DNA of 64,000 nt from NCBI GenBank assembly GCA_021234155.1, contig JAJEKV010000914.1, forward strand, positions 1 through 64,000, read 5' to 3'. The DNA comes from Isoetes taiwanensis. Lineage: Eukaryota > Streptophyta > Lycopodiopsida > Isoetales > Isoetaceae. The notes under the pieces are model-generated. The model had not been told where the DNA came from and made no database searches. It worked only from the letters and a program-made list of their open reading frames with translations. The translations under genes and the position numbers were made by a program. This document shows positions 11,611-23,054 of this stretch, piece after piece. The first letter of the stretch is position 1; each line of letters starts with the position of its first letter.

Positions 11611-12171
11611 TTGGGCTTGCGCCATCTCATGTTGCAAGATCCTCCCTCCCAACCACCTGAGGATGCCTTTACCGCCATGGGGCCTCATGTCCGCAATATC
11701 AACGACATAGTTGTCCCTATGGAGGAAGACGAGGAAGGTGAAGACCTTTATGACAACAAAGAGCATCTCAAGGAGGACAAGGACAAAGTCAAGGAAGAGG
11801 AGGTTACGGTAAACCTTGAGGCTGGAATAGCAACCTCTAGTATTCCAGAGGTAAAAGCTTTGAAGAATTATCTGACGAAATTCTTGAGGCATCTTTGGGG
11901 AACTCAAGGCTTTGTCCAGCCTAGCGCCACAAAAGCTCCATCACAACACTTAGATTGTTGTGTTGATAAACCGGGACCTCGCATTCGTTGCTCTAGGTCA
12001 AGACATTGCTGCCTGGATGAGTATGAAAATGCTCGTGGCAGCACCTTTGGCCTTCTCTCAGGGGTGGCATCGGTACCCTTATCATTAGTCCGGTCGACAA
12101 CCACAAAACCTCCTACACCGATAAAAGATGAGGCCGGCCTTAGTTCTGCCACAATTCTTATTGTATCTTAA
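11611..12171 (+). CDS. hypothetical protein with acidic segment
   Basis: An open frame of 186 codons on the plus strand. Residues 35-70 are rich in Glu, Asp and Lys (VPMEEDEEGEDLYDNKEH), followed by a basic and Cys-containing segment and a Ser/Thr/Pro-rich end. I do not recognise a domain. It could equally be read from an upstream frame (11513-11710). Codon use is not obviously TE-like, but there is no promoter, splice or homology support. It may be part of a transposon or a chance ORF. Confidence 0.25.
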   Translation: MGLRHLMLQDPPSQPPEDAFTAMGPHVRNINDIVVPMEEDEEGEDLYDNKEHLKEDKDKVKEEEVTVNLEAGIATSSIPEVKALKNYLTKFLRHLWGTQGFVQPSATKAPSQHLDCCVDKPGPRIRCSRSRHCCLDEYENARGSTFGLLSGVASVPLSLVRSTTTKPPTPIKDEAGLSSATILIVS

Positions 12172-12289
12172 TATTATGATTACTAGAAATGGAGCCCAAC
12201 GTTGCTGGACATAGCTAGGAACTGTAAACGATACACTCTAAAGCAAATTGTTAAATTAATTTACGTCTTAAAATCACACAATTAAGAGG

Positions 12290-12790
12290 ATGTGGCCACA
12301 TTTTCACCTTTCTTTCCTTATTTCTTTTTCCTTTTTCTTTTCCATGCTTTTATTTTTTATTTTTTTATTTTTCCATTTTCCACCATTTACCTTTTTTCTT
12401 TTTTCCACTATTCTATTTCTACCATCTTTCTTTTCCCTTTTTTTGTTTTCCCCTTCAATATTTTTTTTTTTTCTAATTTCACGTTCTCTTTTTTTTTTTC
12501 TCATTTTTGTATGCCCTTTCCTTTTTCCTCTTTCACCATTTCTCCACCCCTTTTTCCTTTTTTTTCTTCCTTTTCTATTGTTCTATTCCCTGTTTTTCCC
12601 TCTCTTTTTTTTTTTTCTATTTTTCTCTTCGTTTTTGTTCCTCTTCCCACCCATTCATATTTTACCTTTATTTCTCCCCGTTTCCCTTTTCTCCCTCCTC
12701 TCCTCCCTCCCCCTTTCGCTTCACTTCCCTTTCCCCTTCCCCTTTCCCTTTCATTTTCATTTTCATTTTTCAATGGCCTTTTTCCTTCCC
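12290..12790. repeat. homopyrimidine T/C-rich low-complexity tract
   Basis: About 500 bp is almost entirely T and C on the plus strand, with many TTTTC, TTTCC and CCTTTT runs and T runs up to 13. ORFs in several frames (up to 188 codons, Phe/Ser/Leu/Pro rich) arise only because the tract lacks purine-containing stop codons. It is not coding. Confidence 0.9.
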
Positions 12791-15700
12791 CTCTCCTTTG
12801 GCATCTTATTATAAGGGCCAAAGGTTTAGCCAAAGGAGGTGGTTTCAAGGTTAAATGAATTGCATCAATTACTTGAGGAAAATATAAGGTCAGATACCTT
12901 TGATCCTTCTGCAATCAAGATTTCTAAAATACTCGATTTCTAATTATAGAGCAAATCAAGATTTCTAAAATACTCGAGCCAACCAAATTGTCAGCTCAAG
13001 CCATCAAAGACCGGTTTAAAATGGGAGGCCAATATTTTCATATTTGCATTTCTAATTGCCTTAAAATGATGACACTAGAATGCAAGATATGCACTTTAAG
13101 GATTGCAAAAGCAGCATCCAATGTTTTCAAAAATAAAATGACATCAGACATGAAACAAAATACTTTTCCCACGTTTTGCAAAAAACAATTTATACGATCC
13201 ACAATGGCCCTGATTTTGCTTCTTGCTTGGCTACAAGCTTTTCCATCTCGAATGTTAATTTCCTTGCAAGTGGCCAGCAAAAGACCCTTGCTCTCCATGC
13301 TGGGATTCAAGAGGTTCGATGCTCTGTACTCTTTAATAACGTTTGCTTTGGCAGTGTAGGAGAGACATGTCAATCCAAGGCCCAGAACTTTAGAATAGAA
13401 TAGAATAAAACAAGTATATGCAACACAAGTCAAAGTGTGTTCCTAGCTCTAAAAAAAAAAGCATACTATGTAGTACATAGCTCGTGTAAAAAAGAATTGG
13501 ATGTTGACATTCCTTTCAAAGGAAAAGAAGAGACAGCCATAATCTCAACTATGGTAGAAAAATATACATCATTTATTTAGGTCCTTCATGCACTTCCATG
13601 GTACAAGTTGATCGTTGCTTCCTCATATTATGCATAGCGCCATTTAAAAATTGGCAAAAACTTTATACAATTGCACCACAAATTGCTAAAATCTACATTA
13701 TTTGTTGGAAGCCTGGAGCATGCCATATAATACTTGCATCGGCTGGGTGTGTCTCTTGAGGATACAACATTGCAAAAGCGTAGACTAAGTTCAATTAGAT
13801 TCAGAATTGCCAATGACTCTCATCCACAAGAAATGCACATATCTACATATATACGAATGCTAAAACAACCATTATCTTTGGTTGTTTTGGCATCTCAAAA
13901 ATAAGTCTTGGTAGAGACCCCATGAGAATGGTCAAGGTTATGTTCCACTTCATCGAGGAGATTAGTATTCTTCTACATGGTTTCAAGTTCTCTTCCAATG
14001 CGAGGGAGAACTCGTACGCAAACCAAAGTATAGCTTAAAGATTGCAACAATGAGCAAGATAGCTTCTATCGAGTAATAGCAGGCGGTCTTACCGGCTATC
14101 CGCTAACTCATACATAGACTCATCGGTGTTGCACCTTTCGAGGAAAGTATAATAATAAGACCCGTCTTGTCATTTGAATAGATACAATGCTACTAATTTA
14201 CGGAAGAAGCTTGCAATGCTCCTCTTTGACTTGCTGAGATAAGCGTTCCATTTTGCAATGACACCAACACAAATATCATTACGAATGACATGAATTGGTC
14301 ACAATGCAAAATCATTGTTTTGACGTATAGACAATCTATGTATTAGTAATTCAATAGCAATAATTAAACAAGTGTTCGTGGTAAAACGTACTATAATGAT
14401 ATTTAATATGCTCACGATAGAGTGGAGACAATTACCAATATATAACAGGGTTGCGACATGGTAACTTTTCCTTTCAAAACATTCTTCAAAGAGCACGCAA
14501 AGCAAACTCATTGTGAAGCCATTTCTTTCAACCGATTTCTGAAACACATGATAGCTTTGTAACAAGCGGACTGATAGACTCTCCGGCGTTGCAAATAACT
14601 CGGCCAATGCCTTCCACCTCTTTTTTGCCTTTCGCTCATAACAACATCCGATGCTCGGGAAAATGCGAATCGGGTTGCATGAAGATGGCTCAAATATGGA
14701 AGATGGCTTTAGATCGCCTTAGCTTCCCGGCGTTTTCTCCTCTTCAAAACTTTTGAAAACCCAAAAACGTGGGGCGGAATGCAGACCAAGTGAGCAAAAA
14801 TTGATCTTCCTGCTTAGAATTTGGTCTGATCGCACGAAGTGGACAAAGAACGAAGGCAATAGCACAGGGCAAGGTCGTCGATGCAGAAAGTTGTTATTCG
14901 ATGATCTTTTCTATCTCCGGTGAAATCCATAAGAGCAAAGACGAGGAACATATCTATACCGGCCGTTGAAATACACATTTACCCTCCGTGAAGATTAGAG
15001 ATACATTCTTTGGTGGGGTTTTAAATCTCCACTCCATCTTGTTGGAAGAGGACCACCGTTGAGGTTGGAAGGCGGGATCAAGTATTCTCTAAAGACAATA
15101 TAACCACTTATGCACATGGGCAAAATGAATGCTTAAGACACCCGACAACAAGAAGCTTTGAATTAAAAGCTGAACCATGCAAGAATTATTATATTAAGCA
15201 CCCTTACATAGTGCGGTCTCAAGATTACAAAAAAGGATAAACAAATTTTGCTACACAGCAGAGAACAAGTGGGGCTTCAAATGGAATATGTGGATCGCCC
15301 TTGACGATATAATTTTGCTTGCCTCATTGAAACGACATTATCAGGAAACTCTTGTTTCCTAGCCAAAAAGCAAAAGCGGTGCATTTGCAAGCTGCCAAGC
15401 CTTTTTGACAATTCCGCATCGAGCAAGCTCTTTGATGCCGGCCTCTTTGATGCCTTTGTTATAAAAGGCGGAATAAAGAACCAACCATTTTACTATCAGT
15501 TTGCGAGAAAATTTCGGTCATTCTTCAATCTCAAACAATTTCTTGACACATCTTGGATAGCATGACAAAAGTTGATGAATGACAAGGGTTCTGGAATGCA
15601 TAATCATACCTTCCGAATGGTACAACAGGGACAAGGCATAGATTGATCCATTTGTGAAGAGGACAAATACCTGGATTTTAAAAATAAATTCATAAAGAAG

Positions 15701-15893
15701 ACAATACTTTATAACTAGTGCAGGCTTAGGCAAGGTTTCCTTACTGTAAATCTATCCCATAAATGTTCCCCCCCAAAAGCGAATGAAATAGGCTTGGAAA
15801 AGGATGAGCTTGTAACCAGTATAACTTGGCTGTAGATGATATTCTTGTTCCAGAAACACCATTTCCAATACCAAATTGAATAATCTGCAAGCA
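12791..15893. other. no recognised gene
   Basis: AT-rich DNA without a gene I can support. A 131-codon minus ORF at 13038-13433 and overlapping minus ORFs at 14299-14693 have no recognisable domain. A short direct duplication (CAAGATTTCTAAAATACTCGA, with its last base omitted: CAAGATTTCTAAAATACTCG) occurs at 12916 and 12957. Confidence 0.5.
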
Positions 15894-15898
15894 ATTCT
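15894..15898. repeat. copia target-site duplication, left
   Basis: ATTCT directly before the 5' LTR matches ATTCT directly after the 3' LTR at 21661-21665. Five bp is the usual copia target duplication. Confidence 0.93.
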
Positions 15899-16613
15899 TG
15901 ATACAATGTGGTTATCATGTGATATTAGCAGAATTATAAAAACTAAGTTGCATAGATAACTTGATTGTTGGTTACAGGTTCATAAGTAGCAGGATACCAT
16001 AATGCAAGAGGATGAGTGACCACACTTTGGCTCCTCTTGTAGAAATAGTAGCTATGGTGAATTGGTTAAGGTTGAAGTTATAGCAAAGAGGAAAAATAAT
16101 ATTGCATAATATAAGATTCAATGGTCGAAGTACGTCTGGTTGTCACCAAGCCTGTGGGATATATGCCATTGATCAGAATTCTCTGATAAAAAAGTATATC
16201 CGAACCCATAACCGTCGGATTCATTACCATAACCGTCGGAGTATAGGTACTTAGCTGGATTAAGGCTTGAAGATCATACACAGGGAGAAATTGGTCGGAT
16301 CCTTGGACGAAGAATTGGTATTTGAAATTGGTCAAAGCAAACTCTGATAACTAAAGTCAATCTGATTTTAGGGAAGTTGATGAGGAAAATAGCGTTCAAT
16401 GGTTTAATGACTAGTTTAAATGACTAGTTAAAAATTGACAATTAAGTAAAAAGGATTGAAGTTCTAAAAGCTAAGATTTTGCTATTGTGAAGTCTCTTCT
16501 TGTTGTAATTCAAGATTGAAGTTTTAATTGCTCAAGATAGAGACACAAGGATTTTGGTCTAGTAGATAACTTGGTAATACAAAGGTTTTAAATATATGCT
16601 TTAAAAATCATCA
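15899..16613 (+). repeat. copia 5' LTR
   Basis: 715 bp, TGAT...ATCA ends. It contains repeated ACCGTCGGA motifs (16208 and 16228) and two TTTAATGACTAG-type repeats near 16405. It carries the element promoter and terminator functions. Compared with the 3' LTR it lacks 18 bp after 16085. Confidence 0.95.
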
Positions 16614-16614
16614 T

Positions 16615-16626
16615 TGGTATCAGAGC
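16615..16626 (+). promoter_or_regulatory. copia primer-binding site (tRNA-iMet)
   Basis: TGGTATCAGAGC, one base after the 5' LTR, is the exact complement of the 3' end of plant initiator Met tRNA, the usual primer for copia minus-strand synthesis. Confidence 0.97.
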
Positions 16627-16649
16627 AGCCAAGTTCCTGTCCTGTGATA

Positions 16650-19600
16650 ATGACAACCAGGTTTGGGGCAAATCTGTTGAATTCCATTGAAGTCTTCAAA
16701 GGTGATGGAGGATTTCAAATTTGGAAGGAAAGTATTAGAGCTGTGTTAGAATTTGAGAAGTTATGGTATCTTGTTGATGGTAGTTCAACACATACTATGA
16801 GTGCAGGTGCTGCAGCTAGCTCAAGTGGCTCAAGCCCTGCTGCTAGCACAAGTGCACAAACTGGTGGTGATTCCACAACTGTTGGTGTGAGTGATGCAGG
16901 GGGAAGTCATACAAGTGTTGGAGGTGATGAAGCTAAGATTATGGAAGCTCAGTCCATAATTATGTGTAAGGTAGGAACTGCCTTAAAATTAAAACTTCGA
17001 GGCATGAAGCCAAAAGAAATGTGGGATTATCTCATTAAGCATTATGAACAGAAAAGCTCTTCACAAATAGATATGCTGGAAAAGGAGTTAAGGAAGATGA
17101 AGTTGTTTGAGAAAGATAATTTAACTGATTTTTTGGAAAGATTTGATTCCATTATTGTAGATCTTGAGGGAGCTGGGAATATATTGAATGAACAATATCA
17201 GATATTAGCATTAGCAAGATCTGTATCTCATAACAATCAGCTGGCAACTTTGCTCAGAAATGTTGCTACATCTAAAGAGCATGCAATCAGGATGATATGA
17301 ACAGAGTTTGAGCAATCAAAGGGGAGTCAGGAAGAATCTGAACATTCTACAGAGGTATTATATACAGGTAAGTCAAAAAAAGGGGGTTTTAATAAATTTC
17401 AAAGGGAAATAGGGCCTTGCTACTCATGTAATAAATATGGTCATCTGAAAAATGAGTGTCCAAATGAAAGTGTGAAAGAGTTTAGATGTTTTAATTGTGA
17501 GGGCAAGGGTCATTTTGCCTCAGATTGTCCAAGTCCTAAAAAAGGAAGGGGAAGAGGGAGATCTGCTGGAAACAGAGGTGGTAGAGGTGGCAGAGGAAGA
17601 GGGAGCTTCAAAGGTGGTGCAAGCATTAATGTTGTAGAGAAACAAGACAGCAGTGAAGGTGAGTTAGAAGATGATACTGTGGAGGTAAGGAAAAATTTAG
17701 CTTGCAATATCTCTTTATCTTCAAGGAAAGATAATAACAAGTTTGTTGTTATAGATTCAGGAGCAGAGAAAAGTGTAATGTGTGATCTACACTTGCTAAA
17801 AGATTGGCAAAAGAAGGAAGGACATGTTCAATTCTTGGGGATGGAGGCATGAAGAAAATAGAAGACTCTGGAGTTTTAGAGCTGTTTGATTTAAATGGCA
17901 AAGTTGTTAAGTTAAGAGAAGCTTTATGTGTACCTAGTCTTGTGAGGAATCTTATTTCTGTGTGCCAATTAGTGGATTTGGGATACAAAGTGCTGTTTGA
18001 GCAACTTCAATGTAAAGTGTTTTTCAATAATGAATTGAAGTTTATTGGCAAACGTGTTGGGAATCTATTTGGACTCAATCTTGAGCATCTTCATGAAATT
18101 AACCTTGTGGAATATTCAGGTGTGAAAATTTGGCATAACAGATTATGTCATGTAAATTCCATGACTATTGAAGCACTTAGAAAAAAGGGGCTGATTTCTG
18201 CTAAACCAGAAGAAGGAAAATTCTTGTGTGGAGGTTGTCAGTTAGGAAAGCAATCGAGATTACCATTCAAAAAGTCAAACAAGAGGGCAAAAGGTATTTT
18301 GGATTTAATACACACAGATTTGTGTGGTCCTATAAATATTACAAGCTTAAGTGGAAATATTTCATGACCTTTGATGGTTTTAGTAGAAGAACAAAATGTT
18401 ACTATTTAAAAACAAAGGATCAAGCAAGTGATGCCCTAAAGTTGTTTGCTGCTGAAGCAGAGTTAGAAACAGGGAGAAAGATAAAATGTATAAGATCAGA
18501 TAGGGGAGGTGAATATGTCTCTGATGAGTTTAAATCATTTTGTGCAAGCAAGGGAATCAAGAGGCAACTAACATGTAGATATTCTCCCCAACAAAATGGA
18601 GTAGCAGAAAGGAAGAACAGGACTTTGCTTGATGCTGTAAGATCTATGCTAAAGTACTCTGGGCTTCCAAATCCTATGGGATGAAGCTGTCAAAACAAGT
18701 ATATTCAAAATTTGCTGCCCTCTTCAAGTATTAAAGGAGCCATTCTGATATGCTCACGGTCGGTAAGTCTCCAAATTATGAAAATTTAAAGGCTTATGGA
18801 TGTTTATTTTTTGTACATGTTCCTGAAGAATTAAGGAAAAAATTGGATGATAGGGCATACATAGCATATCTTGTAGGTTATGACTCAAATTCAAAGGCCT
18901 TTAGACTATATAATCCTGCAAGAAGAAATATCATAATTAGTAGGGATGTTGTTTTCAATGAAAACGAGTTCTATAGGAAGATTCCTAAAATAAATACAGA
19001 AGATACATCTAAATACAAAGAAGAAGACGACGTGATGTAAATTAAAACAAAAGGTAAATGAAAGTGAAGAAGAGGAAAAACTTGTAAGGTTTGATCAAGC
19101 AGATATGAGTGACTCTGATAACGAATCTGAAGTAACTTCAGAATCTGCTGAACCAGAAATTGAAACTGGTGTGAATCAAAGAATTGAAAGTGAAGTAGAA
19201 GAAATTACAAAACCAAATAAGCCCAAAAGAAAAGCAAAAAGAACAGAAGCTCAAATTTTGGCAGATGAAGCTAAAGATAATTTGGAGCTACATGGGAGAA
19301 CTGAGACTGGGAAAAGCAAGAGATTTAGATTACATGAAGGTGAGATCAATACAGTATTTGACATACTAGTACTTGAATCTGATAAAATACCACAGAGATA
19401 TGTTGAAGCCATTAATGAAAGATGCAATGGAAGAAGAAATGAGGGCTTTTAAAAGAACAGAGACTTATACAGTAGTAGACATGCCCTTGAACAAGAATAT
19501 AGTGGAAAATAAATGGATATATCGAATAAAGCCAGGTATTGATGGAAAAACAAAGAAATTTAAAGCCAGACTTGTTGCACAAGGGTTTACACAGAAGAAA

Positions 19601-20927
19601 GGTGAAGATTTTGATGAAACTTTTTCTCCAATAGTCAAAATAAACAGTTTGAGAATGCTTTTAGCCATTGCTAATGCATGCAACCTTGAAATACATCATA
19701 TGGATGTAAGCACAACATTTTTGAATGCAAAATTAGAAGAAGAAATTTATCTGAAACCTGCCGCTGGCTTTGAAGAAGAAAAGGGTAAAGTCTAGAAATT
19801 GAATAGGGCTATTTATGGCCTTAAACAGTCCCCTAGAGAATGGTACAGATGTATGGATGGATATTTGTTAGAGCAAGGCTTTGAAAAACTTAATTGTGAT
19901 GGGAATCTTTACAGATTTAATTTAGAAGATGAATGGTGCATTATTGCTTTATATGTTGATAACAATATCATGGTGGCAAAAAGCAATAAGGTATTAAATC
20001 ATTGTAAAGATGTCTTAAAGAAAAGATTCCAGATGACTGATCTTGGGGAGCTGAAAAGATTTCTTGGCATTGATGTATACAGAAACAGGAATCAGAAAAT
20101 ACTTGCTCTAAGTCAACAAGGTCATATTAAAAATATGTTGAAGAAATTTCATATGGAAATTGCAATAGTGCAGCTACTCCCATGGTATCTAGGCATAAAA
20201 TATCCAGTGAGATGTGTCCAAAAACTGAAGGTGAAAGTAAACAAATGGAAAGAGTACCCTACAGAAGTTTAATTGGATGCTTATCATATGTAGCAAATTG
20301 TACTCGACCTGACATTGCTTTTGCAGTCAATATACTTAGCAGGTACAACAATAATCCTGGAAAAGCACACTGGAATGCAGCCAAAAGGATCTTAAAATAT
20401 TTAAAAGGTATAGTACAATTTGGTATATCATTCAATAGTACTAACTTGCAGCTACAAGCATATTGTGATGCTGACTGGGGTGGAGACTTGGACAAACGAA
20501 AATCCACTTCAGGGTATGTTATACTTTTAGGAGGTGCTCCAGTTGCATGGAAATGCAAAAAGCAGTCAAGCATTGCACTCTAGTCGAAGGCGGTACAACT
20601 TCGGCATCATTGTTGACAAAGGAGTTAATATGGGAGAGAAGACTTATGGCAGAGTTGGAATTTACACAAACAGGGCCAACAGTCATATATTGTGACAATT
20701 CCAGCTGCATTGCAATGACAAAAAATCCAATTTTACATGAGAGATCAAAACATATTGAACTGGAAGTTCATTTTATCAGAGATATAGTGAAGAAAAATCA
20801 AGTACACCTAACTTATGTTAGCACAGGTGATCAACTAGCAGACATCTTTACAAAGGCCTTACCAGTGTCAAGGTTTCAGCAGATAAGAAATTTACTGCAG
20901 TGCAATGAATATCACATGAAGGGGTAA
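16650..20927 (+). pseudogene. copia gag-pol polyprotein, frameshifted and active-site mutant
   Basis: The start is the ATG at 16650 (MTTRFGANLL), shortly after the PBS. Gag of the UBN2 type runs to about 17540, with two CCHC knuckles, CYSCNKYGHLKNEC and CFNCEGKGHFASDC, and an in-frame TGA at 17298. The protease has VVIDSGAEKSVMC (near 17745). The integrase has WHNRLCHVN and C..C.LGKQSRLPF (18130-18270), then HTDLCGP, IRSDRGGEY and GVAERKNR, giving the D-D-E residues. The RT starts at about 19400 (AMEEEMRAF, ARLVAQGFTQKKG, DVSTTFLN, AIYGLKQSPREWY). The catalytic YVDD is YVDN (GAC to AAC) at 19952-19963, and a TAG at 19794 replaces the Trp of VWKL. RNase H has DADWGGDLDKRKSTSGY and ends LADIFTKALPVSRFQQ. 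Frame breaks lie near 17832, 18357, 18676, 20156 and 20583. The TAA at 20925 directly precedes the 3' LTR. Confidence 0.95.
20918..20927 (+). promoter_or_regulatory. copia polypurine tract
   Basis: GAAGGGGTAA lies directly before the TGATACAATG start of the 3' LTR. It serves as the plus-strand primer and here also contains the pol stop codon. Confidence 0.85.
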
Positions 20928-21660
20928 TGATACAATGTGGTTATCATGTGATATTAGCAGAATTATAAAAACTAAGTTGCATAGATAACTTGATTGTTGG
21001 GTTACAGGTTCATAAGTAGCAGGATCACCATAATGCAAGAGGATGAGTGACCACACTTTGGCTCCTCTTGTAGAAATAGTGTAGCTATGGTGAATTGGTT
21101 AAGGTTGAAGTTATAGCAAAGGTTGGTTGTTTAACCTAAGAGGAAAAATAATATTGCATAATATAAGGTTCAATGGTCGAAGTACGTTTGGTTGTCACAA
21201 GGCATGTGGGATATATGCCATTGAACAGAATTCTCTGATAAGAAAGTATATCCGAACCCATAACCGTCGGATTCATTACCATAACCATCGGAGTATAGGT
21301 ACTTAGCCAGATTAAGGCTTGAAGATCATACACAGGGGGAAATCGGCCCGATCCTTGGACGAAGAATTGGTATTTGAAATTGGTCAAAGCAGCTACAGTA
21401 ACTAAGTCAATACAGTTGCTACAGTGACGAGGAAAATAATGTTCAATGGTTTAATGACTAGTTTAAATGACTAGTTAAAATTGACAATTGAAAGTAAAAG
21501 GATTGAAGTTCTAAAAGCTAAGATTTTGCTATTGTGAAGTCTCTTCTTGTTGTAATTCAAGATTGAAGTTTTAATTGCTCAAGATAGAGACACAAGGATT
21601 TTGGTCTAGTAGATAACTTGGTAGTACAAAGGTTTTCAATATATGCTGTAAAAATCATCA
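20928..21660 (+). repeat. copia 3' LTR
   Basis: 733 bp, nearly identical to the 5' LTR, with 18 extra bases near 21120 (GGTTGGTTGTTTAACCTA) and a diverged patch near 21390-21440. It is followed by the ATTCT target duplication. Confidence 0.95.
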
Positions 21661-21665
21661 ATTCT

Positions 21666-22435
21666 AAACATGAGCCGAAACTGTTGCAAAAGCTATAAAA
21701 TCCATGCCATGGATATGCTATTGCCGAAGTTTCAAACAGAGGGAAATGGAGACATAGCTGAAAACACCATCTGATGAAAGGATACCAACATGTGTGTCAC
21801 TATAAGAATGCCATGACACATGCAAGATGTGCAGTAAACGGCCATTATTGTCTCCATTTCAATCTTTGTTTTTTCTTGGCGAGGGCCACATGTAGCTCAG
21901 TTATTTTTTTTTTAAGACCTACAAGTAATACCTTAAAATTATTGTTGTTCTACGTCTCTAAGTTCCTCTTGTTGCTTGCCTCACATCACTGCGTAGAAAG
22001 CTCAATTGCACGCATAATTACAACATGGAGCGCTTGAAGAGTTCCTTTGGTAGAAACCCGACTTCAAGCGAGCACTATCTTGAACTTAAGCAAAAAGATA
22101 AGCAAGATTTGTTCAAGTCTAAATCTTTAACTATGAGGGGCGATATGGTTTAAGAAAAAGAACCTCTTGTTTGGCCATAATTTGCAAGCTTTCTTTGCGT
22201 TTGGGCTCCCGAATTAAGCAAAAACCTGGCTTGGGCTTGGCGGCTTGAAGATGGGGCAATGTAAAATATGACACCAAGGATATTCGTGTTGGAGGAATGA
22301 GCTTGTATGGTGGAGGAATTGATGGAAGGAATGGGCACTTCAGCAAATGGCTTCTGCCATGGTATAGATATTCATATTCTCTGAGAACACTATACTGCAT
22401 GTACAAAAGATGGTCATCACCTACGAATCACGAAG
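21666..22435. other. no recognised gene
   Basis: Short ORFs on both strands (87 codons at 21774 plus, 91 codons at 22131 minus) have no recognisable domain. I see no repeat structure. Confidence 0.5.
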
Positions 22436-22439
22436 GGGT

Positions 22440-22515
22440 AGTTGCATAAGACAGAGTTTGAACTTGCAACCTTCTAGTTGCAAATTACATACCTTTGCTA
22501 AGTGCACTACCAATA
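22440..22515 (-). repeat. tRNA-derived repeat (SINE-like)
   Basis: On the minus strand TGGTAGTGCACTTAGC resembles an internal A box, and GGTTGCAAGTTCAAACTC, about 34 bases further on, resembles a tRNA T-arm/B box. The fold is too degenerate for a functional tRNA. No poly(A) tail or target duplication was found. Confidence 0.4.
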
Positions 22516-22571
22516 CTTGTTGAAGCCATTCTCTCACGTCTTCCTCATATGCGAAGTTCTCTCCAGGCGGT

Positions 22572-22589
22572 TTCTAGAATATTCTAGAA
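22572..22589. promoter_or_regulatory. perfect four-unit heat-shock element
   Basis: TTCTAGAATATTCTAGAA is four perfectly alternating TTC/GAA units at 5-bp spacing, the binding site of trimeric heat-shock factors. It lies 62 bp upstream of a TATA box in an orientation suited to rightward transcription. Binding is inferred, not shown. Confidence 0.7.
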
Positions 22590-22651
22590 CCCTACATGCA
22601 TCTCGACACTTGGCGTGATCTCATCCATTGGAGTGGTAGCGATCTTGGCGG

Positions 22652-22661
22652 ATATATAAAG
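22652..22661 (+). promoter_or_regulatory. TATA box downstream of heat-shock element
   Basis: ATATATAAAG at a plausible core-promoter distance from the heat-shock element. The sequence after it (to about 22870) is C/T-rich without a long ORF, and resembles the R-U5 part of an LTR as much as a gene leader. Two options are a small heat-inducible gene remnant or a heat-responsive LTR. Confidence 0.5.
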
Positions 22662-23054
22662 GAAGCACCTCCTTCTTGTTAAAACATTCGGTTCAACGCC
22701 AATCTTGAGCCTTCTAGGCATCACGTCTCGTGTTCACCTTATACCTTTGAGTCATTGTAATCTCGATTCTTGTTCATATATTAGATTCTTTTCTGCTCTT
22801 GGTGTATTTCCTCCATATTTCTTGCAAATTTTCCAAGTATTTTCCTTGTTTTCGCGTAGGTTCATGACACTAATAATAAGCATGCATGGCAGTTTTCACT
22901 ATGATAATAGTAAAAATTGTTTGGCATAGATCACATTCCATACATAGTTGAAATAGAAACTAGTTTTAGACATTTTGGAATTGGTGCCATTATTTGCGAA
23001 GAAAAGCCAGCTAAAAACATAATCATTCAAGTTGGTATTTTGTTTGCATCTCAA

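Larger units (their letters stand above)
15899..21660 (+). mobile_element. Ty1/copia LTR retrotransposon, structurally complete
   Basis: The 5' LTR (15899-16613) and 3' LTR (20928-21660) both start TGATACAATG and end AAAATCATCA. A 5-bp direct repeat ATTCT flanks the element (15894-15898 and 21661-21665). An initiator-Met tRNA primer site follows the 5' LTR and a polypurine tract precedes the 3' LTR. The gene order GAG-PR-IN-RT-RH is that of Ty1/copia. Total length is 5762 bp. The LTRs differ by an 18-bp indel, a few small indels and scattered substitutions, so insertion was not very recent. The polyprotein is disabled, so this copy could not move on its own. Confidence 0.97.

Noticed and set aside
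12290-12914. Long ORFs (up to 188 codons) on both strands
   Set aside because: They overlap in several frames in a T/C-only tract. The Phe/Ser/Leu or Lys/Arg/Glu composition follows from the base composition.
16078-16335. Minus ORF repeated at 21136-21387
   Set aside because: It is duplicated only because it lies in the two copia LTRs, antisense to the element.
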